From the NCBI GenBank assembly GCA_024398955.1, contig JAKSIG010000009.1, forward strand, positions 1 to 64,000: a stretch of 64,000 nt of DNA. The letters are read 5' to 3'. Below are positions 20,380 to 27,959 of the stretch, one piece after another (position 1 is the stretch's first letter; each line of letters begins with the position of its first letter). The notes under the pieces were generated by a model. The model had not been told where the DNA came from, made no database searches, and saw only the letters and a program-made list of their open reading frames with translations. A program made the translations under genes and the position numbers. This stretch comes from Fibrobacter sp. (GTDB lineage Bacteria; Fibrobacterota; Fibrobacteria; Fibrobacterales; Fibrobacteraceae).

Positions 20380-20889
20380 CTACTTTCTTCCAAATTTAAA
20401 AACGCCTACAACTACAACTAGAAGAGGAACAAGGGCTATTATAGTAGCTGTAAACGTCTCTCCAGCATCAAGCCTCTGTTTGGCAACATAAAGCAGAAAG
20501 AAACACATCGCTGCGGTAAAAAGAAGTCCAAGTAAAGAAATGACATTCTGAAACATTCTATCGGAGTTCATTCCAGAAATTTGTTTGTCCTTAAGTTCCT
20601 TGGATGCTTCAATTTCTTTTTCTCGCAAACGTTGGTCACCCTCAATTTGCAATCTTTGGTTCAAGACCATATCATTCTGTCTTTGTGACGCGTCTATGGC
20701 CATTTGCATTATCTTGTCTGCGTAAGTAGGATTTACCTTGTTGAATTGTTCAAGCATTCCAGGGGGAGGCACAGCACCCTGGTATTCTGTAGCGATAATG
20801 TTTTGAGAGTGTTGTTCAAGATTCTTATTAGAATTCATGTGTGAGTCCTTGGACTTTTGCAGCCTTCGTCTCTCTGCCCTGTTAGCCAC
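20380..20889 (-). CDS. DUF2335-like membrane protein
   Basis: A 169-residue protein from a GTG at 20889 overlapping the previous stop (GTGGCTAA); an ATG at 20838 is an alternative. Around residues 38-75 it has AVPPPGMLEQFNKVNPTYAD, the PPPxxLExYxxIxP pattern of DUF2335 proteins. A charged helical stretch (QRLREKEIEASKELK) follows, then two hydrophobic segments near 110-130 and 145-163 and a basic end. DUF2335 proteins are small membrane proteins of unknown role, often found near mobile elements. It lies at the left edge of the prophage and may belong to it or to the adjacent island. Confidence 0.6.
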   Translation of the reverse strand: MANRAERRRLQKSKDSHMNSNKNLEQHSQNIIATEYQGAVPPPGMLEQFNKVNPTYADKIMQMAIDASQRQNDMVLNQRLQIEGDQRLREKEIEASKELKDKQISGMNSDRMFQNVISLLGLLFTAAMCFFLLYVAKQRLDAGETFTATIIALVPLLVVVVGVFKFGRK

Positions 20890-21118
20890 AGACCTTACCC
20901 ATAGATTCGCGCATTAATTGACCAACTTCGTCAAAGCAAGAACCAACTTCTTGACTTATTGGTTTTAAGTCCACAACAACCTTTTTAACTTTACTTGGAG
21001 ATACCTTAATTACAGGCTTATCAATATCTATTTGATGAGAAGTCCTTGCAGAAACGCCAATGGAGCCAACAGAGAATACTCCACAAAGCAGAGCCTTTGC
21101 TATATCCTTCTTTTCCAT
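20882..21118 (-). CDS. Small protein with signal-like N-terminus
   Basis: A 78-residue protein. The ATG at 21118 is chosen because GGAGGT precedes it at good spacing; the frame extends upstream without a comparable site. Residues 7-23 are hydrophobic and end in SARTS, resembling a short signal or anchor segment; the rest is VxVDLKPISQEVGSCFDEVG-type sequence with two cysteines. Family not recognised. Translation is coupled to the DUF2335-like gene by an 8-base overlap. Confidence 0.5.
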   Translation of the reverse strand: MEKKDIAKALLCGVFSVGSIGVSARTSHQIDIDKPVIKVSPSKVKKVVVDLKPISQEVGSCFDEVGQLMRESMGKVCG

Positions 21119-21390
21119 TTTAAGACCTCCAATGCTGATTTGACGTCCAAATTTAACAAGAAAATAACTAATTGTTTTGAAGTTCGCAAATTGTTTATCG
21201 TCAAAACAGAGTAAAAAGTCATAAAACGGTAGATATAGATCCAATTTATCACTGTTTTACTTTCAATTATGACCATAAATTTGGGTCGTCCCATTATCTA
21301 TTTGTGATCATATCGGTTAATTTCAGTCATTTATCAATTTTTTTGATATAGAAAAAATCTGACAGAATCAGCTGTAAAATTGCCAAACCG

Positions 21391-21418
21391 AACGTACCGG
21401 TCCACGCCCAACGTACCG
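21391..21418. promoter_or_regulatory. Direct repeat AACGTACCG upstream of the late operon
   Basis: Two exact copies of AACGTACCG at 21391-21399 and 21410-21418, start-to-start 19 bases (about two helical turns), 105 bases before the first head gene. Spacing suggests a protein-binding site controlling the late promoter. The rest of 21119-21522 is AT-rich on the left and includes a weak AGCGG...CCGCT hairpin with T-run near 21427-21449; no canonical promoter was certain. Confidence 0.35.
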
Positions 21419-21522
21419 CGCTTGTAGCGGCGTTTTCCGCTGTTTTTTGGTGTTTTTGGGGCTGTTTATATGCCTTTAGGTGAAACCCCCGTATAGCCTG
21501 TTTGCGCCTCTAAATTTGGGGC

Positions 21523-22668
21523 ATGAACGAAACGCTCCGCGACTATAACGACTTCGACCAGACTGTTTTCAGAACTACCCCGGAAGGATACCTTACAGGC
21601 AAAATCCGTGTCACAGGCGCGGGCGTTTTCAGCTACATGACTACGGACGGAATAAAGCGCAGACTGCGCCCGGTCAAGGAAGTTTCTGCACAGGACAGCA
21701 TCCTGAGCCTCAATTCAAAACCAGTCACCTTGCTTCACCCCATGCAGGACGTTTCCCCAGAGAACGCCAAGAAACTCCAGGTAGGCTTTACCGGAACGGA
21801 TGCAAGCTGGGACGGTTTGAACGCCTATGTCACAATGACAATCACGGACGCAGAAGCCATCAAGGAAATGCGCGAGGGTCGCGTAAGAGCTGTTTCCTGC
21901 GGATATGACGCTGGGCTAGAACGTGGCAAGGGCAACTGGCAGGGCGTCGCCTATGACGAAGCCATGAAGGATATCCGTTACAACCATATCGCGCTCGTTC
22001 GCGAGGGTCGCGCTGGTGACGGAGTGCGCTTTAGAATCGGCGACAGCGCCGACTTCGACAGAATTTTCAATGTAAACGACAATGCCCCCCTAGGGGCGGG
22101 AGAGAATGAAATGGCAAGAAAACTCATTATTGACGGTGCCGAATACGAGGCCGACGAAAAAGTTATTGAAACGCTCCATGCTGCACAAAAGGCCCGTGAC
22201 GAAGCTGAAAAGGAATCCAAGACGCTTCAAGGCAAGCTGGACTCCATGACTGCTTCCCGTGATGCAGCAATTTCTGAACGAGACCAGCTCAAGTCCAGAC
22301 TCAAGGATGAAAGCGAAATTGCCCGTCTTGTAAATGAGAAGGTCGCCCTGCTCGATTGTGCCAAGCAGTTTGGCGTAGATGTCAAGGCAAGTGACAGCGT
22401 AGAGGCTATCCGTAGTGCCATGGTCAAGAAAGCCTACCCCCAGATGGTTCTTGACGGCAGGAGCGCAGAATATATGGCTGGCGCCTATGAAGCCGCCGTT
22501 CAAAAGCTGAAGGATTCTGCCCACGGTTCTGATGAACCTCCCAAGAATTCCCCGTTTGCCCCAGACATGACACAGTTCAAGGATGATGCTGATACGGAAA
22601 AGGCGTTCGAAGCCATGAACGACAAGTACAACAAGCTTAACATCGCAAGTTTTGCAAGGGAGGCCTAG
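21523..22668 (+). CDS. Prohead protease-scaffold fusion (DUF2213)
   Basis: A 381-residue head maturation protein. Residues about 1-170 form a DUF2213-type serine protease domain: His72 in TLLHPMQDVS, Ser125 in RAVSCGYDA, and RYNHIALVREGRAG at 152-165 match the His/Ser/His layout of prohead proteases. Residues about 205-300 are a charged coiled coil, as expected for an internal scaffold, and the tail (about 335-381) is acidic and proline-containing. By family it lines the procapsid and is cleaved, after which the capsid expands. It is the first gene of the rightward late operon, three bases from the decoration protein gene. Confidence 0.85.
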   Translation: MNETLRDYNDFDQTVFRTTPEGYLTGKIRVTGAGVFSYMTTDGIKRRLRPVKEVSAQDSILSLNSKPVTLLHPMQDVSPENAKKLQVGFTGTDASWDGLNAYVTMTITDAEAIKEMREGRVRAVSCGYDAGLERGKGNWQGVAYDEAMKDIRYNHIALVREGRAGDGVRFRIGDSADFDRIFNVNDNAPLGAGENEMARKLIIDGAEYEADEKVIETLHAAQKARDEAEKESKTLQGKLDSMTASRDAAISERDQLKSRLKDESEIARLVNEKVALLDCAKQFGVDVKASDSVEAIRSAMVKKAYPQMVLDGRSAEYMAGAYEAAVQKLKDSAHGSDEPPKNSPFAPDMTQFKDDADTEKAFEAMNDKYNKLNIASFAREA

Positions 22669-22671
22669 CGT

Positions 22672-23106
22672 ATGGCTTTTGAAATGGAATATGGAGCAAT
22701 TGGAGCTCCAGGGCTTTTGTTTCCGTTTGTACCCCACTCCATTGAAACAGGGGTGATTCAGGAAGACAAGGACTCCGAAGGTGGTTTCCCTCTCTGGATC
22801 AAGACTGGCGAAGCTGACGAAGCTGGTAAGGTCTATGTGAATAAGCCGGAGAACGGAAAACTACTCGGCATCGCACAGCGAACCCTCTTTAACGACAGCT
22901 ACAAGGCGGGCATGACCATCAATGTCGTCAAGAAAGGGCGTTTGTGGGTTCGTGTACTTGGAGAAGTCAAGGCAGGCGATGACGCCTACGTCAACGACAC
23001 CAACAATGCCTTTACAGCAACGGCAACGGGTGGCACCCAGATTGTGGGCGGAATGTTCAAGACCGACGCAGCTGATGGCGGGTTGGCTGAACTGGAAATC
23101 GCATAG
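22672..23106 (+). CDS. Capsid decoration/cement protein (DUF2190-like)
   Basis: A 144-residue beta-rich protein. It carries KPENGKLLGIAQ, GMTINVVKKGRLWVRVLGEV and GDDAYV, the pattern of DUF2190 phage proteins that stabilise or decorate the capsid surface. It sits between the protease-scaffold and the major capsid gene, the usual place for the cement protein in phages with DUF2184 capsids. Confidence 0.7.
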   Translation: MAFEMEYGAIGAPGLLFPFVPHSIETGVIQEDKDSEGGFPLWIKTGEADEAGKVYVNKPENGKLLGIAQRTLFNDSYKAGMTINVVKKGRLWVRVLGEVKAGDDAYVNDTNNAFTATATGGTQIVGGMFKTDAADGGLAELEIA

Positions 23107-23124
23107 GCACCAAAAGGAGAACGC

Positions 23125-24042
23125 ATGAATTTTAAGGATCACGAACTCAACAGGATTAGCCGCCTGTTCAACACAATCATCAATGAAACTTACGGCCTTG
23201 ACCGCGAAAATCTTGACGCACTCAGCTTGATTCCTGCACAGACTGGTGTGGGTATGTGGCTGCGTTCCTGGAGTTACAAGATTGTCAACGAAATGGGCGT
23301 TGCAAAGCTCATTAGCGACTATAGGGATGATTTTCCTCCTATCAGCCGCGGTGTTGAAATCAAGACAAACGATATTCGTGAATGGGGCCTTTCCTATGGT
23401 TACAGCGAATTTGAACTCATGCAGTGGCTTACTGCAGGCATTGACCTTTCACGCGATGAGGCAGATACCGCCCGTCGCAAGATTGATGAAAAAGTCGATG
23501 AGGTTCTTTTCGTTGGCGACAAGGAAGCAAATACAACGGGTTTCCTCAATAACCCCAACATTCCGTTGGTGGTCGTGCCTACGGGAACATCTGGCGGAAC
23601 GGCCATCAAGGGAAAGTCCTTGACCGAAATCATCGCAACATTCCAGGCAATGATCGACACAGTTCGTACCAACACCCACCGCACTGTCAAGGCAGATACC
23701 GTTTTGCTTCCCCATGACGCATTCGTCTATCTGTCTACCACCCCCAAGGATGAAAAGGGGGGAGACATCACCATCCTTGAATATCTGCAAAAGGTTTTCA
23801 AAGGTCAGGGTATTGTCAATTGGCGTGAATGTTCCAAACTCGATGATGCCGGTGTAGATGGCGCTACACGTGCGGTAATCTACAAGTACAGTCCAAGCGT
23901 CGTTACTCGATGCCTGCCGATTCCCTTCAAGCAGGACGCGCCTCAGAAGGATTCCCTTTATTACAAGGTTCCCTGCTATTGTCGCGTGGGTGGCGTAGCA
24001 TTCAAGAACATTAACGCCGTAGCCTACGCAGACGGACTCTAG
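23125..24042 (+). CDS. Major capsid protein (DUF2184-like, HK97 fold)
   Basis: A 305-residue protein with AGGAG ahead of its ATG. Features of DUF2184 capsid proteins are visible: an N-terminal arm, AQTGVGMWLRSWSYKIV, FPPISRGVEIKTNDIREWGL, the long helix DEADTARRKIDEKVDEVLFVGD followed by TGFLNNPNI, and the conserved C-terminal ending with YCRVGGVAFKNINAVAY. The mature shell is built from this protein. A very strong terminator directly follows, as is common after highly expressed capsid genes. Confidence 0.85.
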   Translation: MNFKDHELNRISRLFNTIINETYGLDRENLDALSLIPAQTGVGMWLRSWSYKIVNEMGVAKLISDYRDDFPPISRGVEIKTNDIREWGLSYGYSEFELMQWLTAGIDLSRDEADTARRKIDEKVDEVLFVGDKEANTTGFLNNPNIPLVVVPTGTSGGTAIKGKSLTEIIATFQAMIDTVRTNTHRTVKADTVLLPHDAFVYLSTTPKDEKGGDITILEYLQKVFKGQGIVNWRECSKLDDAGVDGATRAVIYKYSPSVVTRCLPIPFKQDAPQKDSLYYKVPCYCRVGGVAFKNINAVAYADGL

Positions 24043-24059
24043 TCAAGAATCCCCTCCCC

Positions 24060-24120
24060 GGCTCCATCGCGACGTTTTCCCTAACAGGGCCAGCCTTCCG
24101 TCGCGGTGGAGCTCTTTTTT
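24060..24120 (+). terminator. Strong terminator after the capsid gene
   Basis: A 15-base stem (GGCTCCATCGCGACG at 24060-24074 with CGTCGCGGTGGAGCT at 24099-24113, one mismatch) is followed by TTTTTT. An inner CCCT...AGGG pair sits in the loop. It would reduce read-through from capsid to connector genes and so set the ratio of their products. Confidence 0.85.
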
Positions 24121-24156
24121 CACCTTTCCCACTTTTCGCCTACAGGATTTGACGCC

Positions 24157-24537
24157 ATGCTAGTCATGAACAACCAGAAATGTACCGTCCACATCGGATC
24201 CATGTTGCTTCTGCCGGGTTCCAATGTTGTTCCGGACGGGACTATTGACAGAAAGCACCCCATCATCAAGGCGCTGGAAAAACAGGGCAAGCTCTCCTTC
24301 ATGGAAAAGATAACACCCAGCGTAGCCGAAATTGCAATTTCCAAGGCCAACACCCAGAAGGTTGTCGATGAAATCGAGGGGTGTGTAAAAAAGACCAGCG
24401 CAGGCGTAAAGAAAGCCGCAGTAGCAAGAAAGAAGGAACTGGACGAATTTGACGTGCAATGGGACGAGGTCAAGCAAAAGGAAATGAACGAAAAAATGGA
24501 GGCAAAAAAGCAAAATGATTCCGCTTCCAATAAGTGA
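24157..24537 (+). CDS. Small head-region protein, unrecognised
   Basis: A 126-residue protein from the ATG at 24157 (AGGAT upstream); a GTG at 24106 inside the terminator is unlikely to be used. The N-terminus is beta-rich (NQKCTVHIGSMLLLPGSNVV); residues 60-126 are strongly charged and helical with many Lys and Glu. Its place between capsid and DUF4054 connector fits a head-completion or assembly accessory protein, but the family is not recognised. Confidence 0.6.
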   Translation: MLVMNNQKCTVHIGSMLLLPGSNVVPDGTIDRKHPIIKALEKQGKLSFMEKITPSVAEIAISKANTQKVVDEIEGCVKKTSAGVKKAAVARKKELDEFDVQWDEVKQKEMNEKMEAKKQNDSASNK

Positions 24538-24925
24538 AGAACAGAAGGACGAACTCATAGCCTACCTTCCGACGGAATACGCGGACAGCAAGCGGCTTGA
24601 CGCCTGGATTATGGGAGCCTCTCACCATGTAAGCGCCTGCTATTTCAAGAAGGCCTACGTCTATGCGCTTTCTCTGATGGTTTCCCATCTCGCAGCATTG
24701 GAATCCAGGGGAAGCGACGGGGATGCAGGAACTGTCACAAGCAAGCGGGAAGGCGACATTTCAGTTTCCTATGGCAGCACAAAGGGTAACGATGACGACG
24801 CCTGGCTTTCAAGCACCAGCTTCGGACAGCAGTTCCTTCTGCTGAGAAAACAGTATTCACCGCGTCCGGGCGTTACGGGCGCAGTAAGGATGCAGGGGCT
24901 CTGCGGTGGCAACGGTTTTCGCTAG
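24515..24925 (+). CDS. Head-tail connector protein (DUF4054-like)
   Basis: A 136-residue protein overlapping the previous gene by 23 bases. The N-terminal helices (LIAYLPTEYADSKRLDAWI, then a second helix ending in LMVSHLAALESRG) are followed by GTVTSKREGDISVSY and WLSSTSFGQQFLLLRKQY, which is the layout of DUF4054 head-completion adaptors that sit under the portal. The order relative to capsid and downstream terminator genes supports this. Confidence 0.7.
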   Translation: MIPLPISEEQKDELIAYLPTEYADSKRLDAWIMGASHHVSACYFKKAYVYALSLMVSHLAALESRGSDGDAGTVTSKREGDISVSYGSTKGNDDDAWLSSTSFGQQFLLLRKQYSPRPGVTGAVRMQGLCGGNGFR

Positions 24926-25277
24926 GACATTTCGCTATTGCGAACTGGTCAAGCCCCATTTCGACTCCGAGGGAAACGCCGTTTCCGAGATGAAATCCGA
25001 AAGGACTGTTCGCGGGACAATTCAGCCTGTCACGGGAGAAGAAGCCATCGCGTACAGCGAAGGTTCGCGCAATACGGGCATGGTCAAGGTCTATTCCAGC
25101 GAAAGGCTTGCTGCGCGAACACAGGACGGTGCAGAAGCCATCGGATATATCCAGCAGGGAGGCTACTGGTACGAAATCGTGGATGAGCTTGTTTTCTGCA
25201 ATCTGCCAAACATCACCCACTGGAAATACATAGCAAGCAAGATTCCGCCAGCCCAGATTCCGGAGGCGCTCCGGTGA
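24906..25277 (+). CDS. Putative head-closure (stopper) protein
   Basis: A 123-residue protein with a GTG start overlapping the DUF4054-like gene by 20 bases. It shows beta-rich sequence (RTVRGTIQPVTGEEAIAY, VKVYSSERLAA, GGYWYEIVDEL) like the small barrel-forming head-closure proteins. The assignment rests mainly on position between adaptor and tail terminator. Confidence 0.5.
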   Translation: MATVFARTFRYCELVKPHFDSEGNAVSEMKSERTVRGTIQPVTGEEAIAYSEGSRNTGMVKVYSSERLAARTQDGAEAIGYIQQGGYWYEIVDELVFCNLPNITHWKYIASKIPPAQIPEALR

Positions 25278-25744
25278 GCATTGACGAAATCAAGGGAGCC
25301 TTATGCAAATACTTCAACGACTGCGAAAGATTTTCAGTTCAGTTCATCAAGAGTCCGACGAACAGCCCCGCCCCCGTTGGGTGCTATGTCGCTGTTGGAA
25401 TCGATTCTGTGGAACAATATGGACGCAAACTGTCTCCGCCTCCGGGCAAGGGAAAGTTCCTGTTTTCGCAAGTCGCCATGGTCCACTTCGTCGAAGTCGA
25501 AGGCGACGGAGACATCCTTAGAAAGGCAAGGAATGAGCTGGAGCTTCCGCAATTTACCGAGTTCGCCAGGGAGAGGGGGTTTACGATCTGGCAACCAACC
25601 GCAATCAACGCCATCGACACCTATGATGGAAAGTTCTTCATTAGACAATGGCGTTTTTCATTCCAAGTCAACTTTACGGATGAAATCGCGGTTGAAAGGC
25701 CAAGGATCGAAACTGTCAAACCCTTAATCCTCCAATCTAACTAG
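25274..25744 (+). CDS. Putative neck/tail-terminator protein
   Basis: A 156-residue protein beginning with GTG in a GTGA stop-start overlap. N-terminal helix (SIDEIKGALCKYF), central beta strands (VGCYVAVGIDSVEQYG, FLFSQVAMVHFVEVEGD) and a C-terminal strand pair (FFIRQWRFSFQVNF) resemble phage neck terminator proteins that cap the tail tube. Followed immediately by the tail sheath gene, the expected order. Confidence 0.55.
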   Translation: MSIDEIKGALCKYFNDCERFSVQFIKSPTNSPAPVGCYVAVGIDSVEQYGRKLSPPPGKGKFLFSQVAMVHFVEVEGDGDILRKARNELELPQFTEFARERGFTIWQPTAINAIDTYDGKFFIRQWRFSFQVNFTDEIAVERPRIETVKPLILQSN

Positions 25745-25752
25745 GAGTTATG

Positions 25753-26853
25753 ATGGCGCAGATTATCGATTCCATTATCCGAATCAGCATCAACGAGGCG
25801 ATTTCAACCGTTTCCACCACAAGCGTCAACACAATGGCTGTTGTTGGCCCTGCCTCACTGGGACCTGCCTTTGTAGAATGTTCTTGTTCCGAGGATGCGG
25901 AAGTTTTCGGAACGGATAGCCTTCTTTATGGAATGGTTGCTAGCACCTTTTCCCAGAGTGCCTGCCCAGCAAAGGTTATTGCCATCAAGGCAGGCAATTT
26001 TGCGGAAGCTCTTGATGCCGTCAAGAACGCACAGGACGCAGCCCTGGACTTTTACCATATCGTAGCCAAGTTTGGCGACGACATCATTCCATCTTCTACG
26101 GAATTTACTAAGACGGGTGGCTGGAACGCCTATCTTGGCGAGAATTTCAAGATTATCCACCTTGAACTTGACGATACAAGCAACGGATTTGCATCCATCA
26201 GGGAGCTGTCCCAGAGCCTTCTCAAGTCCACAAGCGATCGTGTAGCGCTCTACCAGCATCATGCAGCGGGGAATATCGCAGCCTCTATCGTCTCCATCAG
26301 ATGCGCCCTTGATTCCGCTCGCGGCACTTTCGCCCACAAGAAGGTCAAGAACGTGGAATATGATGGCTACAAGAAATCCGACTTTGATGCACTCGTCGCC
26401 GACAATATCAACGTCTATACGGTTGCAGCGGGGGAATCCAGAGTGTTCATGGGAAGCACTAGCGGAAAGAATGTTCTGCTTGCAAGCACAGGCGAAAAAT
26501 CTCCCGCCAGCTTCATTGACGGTATCGCCAAGGACGACTGGATTCGCTTCAATATCCAGACCAAGATTTACAGCCTTCTTGGCGAAGCCAATGACGGTCA
26601 CGGAGTCACCTATGACGACAATGGAATCAATTCTGTTGCAGCGGCAATCCTCCAGGTCTTTGCCAAGGCGGCTGATACCGATCACCAGTACATCATGCAG
26701 GGTTATACGGTAAACATCAAGGATTACGAATACCTCAAGAAGAATTACGCGGCGGACATCCAGGCGCGAAATCTTCCGCTTGTAAAGGGACGCTATTCCA
26801 GACTCAATTCCATCCACACTGTCAGAAACGTGGAACTCACCGTTACACTTTAA
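25753..26853 (+). CDS. Tail sheath protein (DUF3383-like)
   Basis: About 366 residues. Two ATG codons occur at 25750 and 25753; AGGAG at 25743-25747 is too close to the first, so the second is chosen. The N-terminus (IRISINEAISTVSTTSVNTMAVVG), the strands around CPAKVIAIKAGN and the C-terminus (GYTVNIKDYEYLKKNYAADI, then SIHTVRNVELTVTL) follow the DUF3383 family, a short contractile sheath type. Presence of a sheath together with gp25, J and spike proteins makes this a myovirus. It is shorter than the sheaths of T4 or P2. Confidence 0.75.
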   Translation: MAQIIDSIIRISINEAISTVSTTSVNTMAVVGPASLGPAFVECSCSEDAEVFGTDSLLYGMVASTFSQSACPAKVIAIKAGNFAEALDAVKNAQDAALDFYHIVAKFGDDIIPSSTEFTKTGGWNAYLGENFKIIHLELDDTSNGFASIRELSQSLLKSTSDRVALYQHHAAGNIAASIVSIRCALDSARGTFAHKKVKNVEYDGYKKSDFDALVADNINVYTVAAGESRVFMGSTSGKNVLLASTGEKSPASFIDGIAKDDWIRFNIQTKIYSLLGEANDGHGVTYDDNGINSVAAAILQVFAKAADTDHQYIMQGYTVNIKDYEYLKKNYAADIQARNLPLVKGRYSRLNSIHTVRNVELTVTL

Positions 26854-26865
26854 GGAGAACTGCAA

Positions 26866-27279
26866 ATGTCCAATCTTGTAGGAACCTACGACCATACCTT
26901 GGTCAATATGGCTGTGGAAGGCATCGAACTTTCCGACTTCCTTGGTGACATCACCATCACCAAGGAGGGTGACGAATGGGAGGTCACAGAAGGTAGCAAC
27001 GGCTGTATCGAACGCTCCCGCATGGTGCGCAAGCTCTACACAGTCACTGTTCCGTTCATGCAAACAAGTCCTCAGCTTGCAAAGCTAGAAGCATTGCGTA
27101 TTGCCGACGAGGAAACCAAGGCAGGGCCTTACCTGTTTTCTTTCGTTGATCTGAACGGTCCTTTCTCCATTCTCGGACAATGCTGGATTCACAGTATGGG
27201 AAGTGCAACCCGTGGACGCGTAGCCGCGGCAAGGACAGTCACGCTTCGCGTCAAGGGCGAAGCCGTATTTGAGGGATAA
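26866..27279 (+). CDS. Tail tube protein (DUF3277-like)
   Basis: A 137-residue protein with AAGGAG upstream. It contains VNMAVEGIELSDFLGDITITKEGDEW, then a strand-rich body and the C-terminal RTVTLRVKGEAVFEG, resembling DUF3277 tube subunits that follow DUF3383 sheaths. Tube subunits stack as hexamers around the tape measure protein. Confidence 0.7.
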   Translation: MSNLVGTYDHTLVNMAVEGIELSDFLGDITITKEGDEWEVTEGSNGCIERSRMVRKLYTVTVPFMQTSPQLAKLEALRIADEETKAGPYLFSFVDLNGPFSILGQCWIHSMGSATRGRVAAARTVTLRVKGEAVFEG

Positions 27280-27282
27280 TTT

Positions 27283-27684
27283 ATGGAAACAATTAACTTC
27301 ACTGTAGGCAAGAACGACTATCAGCTCATCTGTCATACCGGATTTGAAGCCCTGAACCTTGACAGAAAGGTTCTCGGGCTTATTGGGCGCATGGCCCAGA
27401 TGGGGATTGATATTTCCAACGAAATTGACGCCTTCGCCACCTTGGCTAGCACAATCTCGGAACTTTCCGAAAAGGATTTCCGCTGGCTGGTAGAAACAAC
27501 CCTCTCCCGCGTCACGGTCGTCAATAAGGGGCAGAAGCATCACAGACTTGATTCCTGTGACGCCATCGCGGAACAATTTGCTGCAAATCGCAGCGAGTTG
27601 TACACAATCCTTCTCAAGGTCTGGAAGCTGGAGAAACTCAGCCCTTTCGTGGAGGCCCCGGCGACGGAACAGGCTGGAGCCTAA
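27283..27684 (+). CDS. Tail assembly chaperone
   Basis: A 133-residue mostly helical protein lying between tube and tape measure, the fixed place of tail assembly chaperones. It starts with a short beta hairpin (INFTVGKNDYQLICHTGFEALNLD) followed by helices (LIGRMAQMGIDIS, AFATLASTISEL), like phage TAC proteins. The stop is 17 bases before the next small gene, whose frame is open backwards into the 3' end of this one; see findings for possible frameshifting. Confidence 0.6.
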   Translation: METINFTVGKNDYQLICHTGFEALNLDRKVLGLIGRMAQMGIDISNEIDAFATLASTISELSEKDFRWLVETTLSRVTVVNKGQKHHRLDSCDAIAEQFAANRSELYTILLKVWKLEKLSPFVEAPATEQAGA

Positions 27685-27701
27685 ACTATTCAAATCCGAT
27701 A

Positions 27702-27959
27702 GTGGCATCTTTCAGCGATACCGACGCAGAGGACCTTCAAAAACTCGGCAAAATCGGTACACTGGAGGGAACAGCAGCGGAATACGCTCCAATCTGGCGC
27801 ATAGTCAGCAAGGCGCGTGTTCCGCTTTCCGATATAGAGAGGAATTGGACTTTTGATCGAATGATGGCTTTCTGTTCCTATCTGGATATGGAAAACGATT
27901 ACAGGAGCGCCTGGGGCGAATATTACCAACAGCAAAGGAGCAAACCAGACAATGGCTGA
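27702..27959 (+). CDS. Second tail chaperone module (small protein)
   Basis: An 85-residue protein from a GTG at 27702; no good ribosome site is visible. Contents are helical with an unusual aromatic content (WTFDRMMAFCSYLDMENDY). Position just before the tape measure gene suggests the downstream half of a two-part chaperone, made either separately or as a frameshift extension of the upstream gene. The tape measure start overlaps its end by 8 bases. Confidence 0.5.
   Translation: MASFSDTDAEDLQKLGKIGTLEGTAAEYAPIWRIVSKARVPLSDIERNWTFDRMMAFCSYLDMENDYRSAWGEYYQQQRSKPDNG

Noticed and set aside
25855..27063. 402-codon minus-strand frame across sheath and tube genes
   Set aside because: Antisense shadow of two strongly supported tail genes in an operon.
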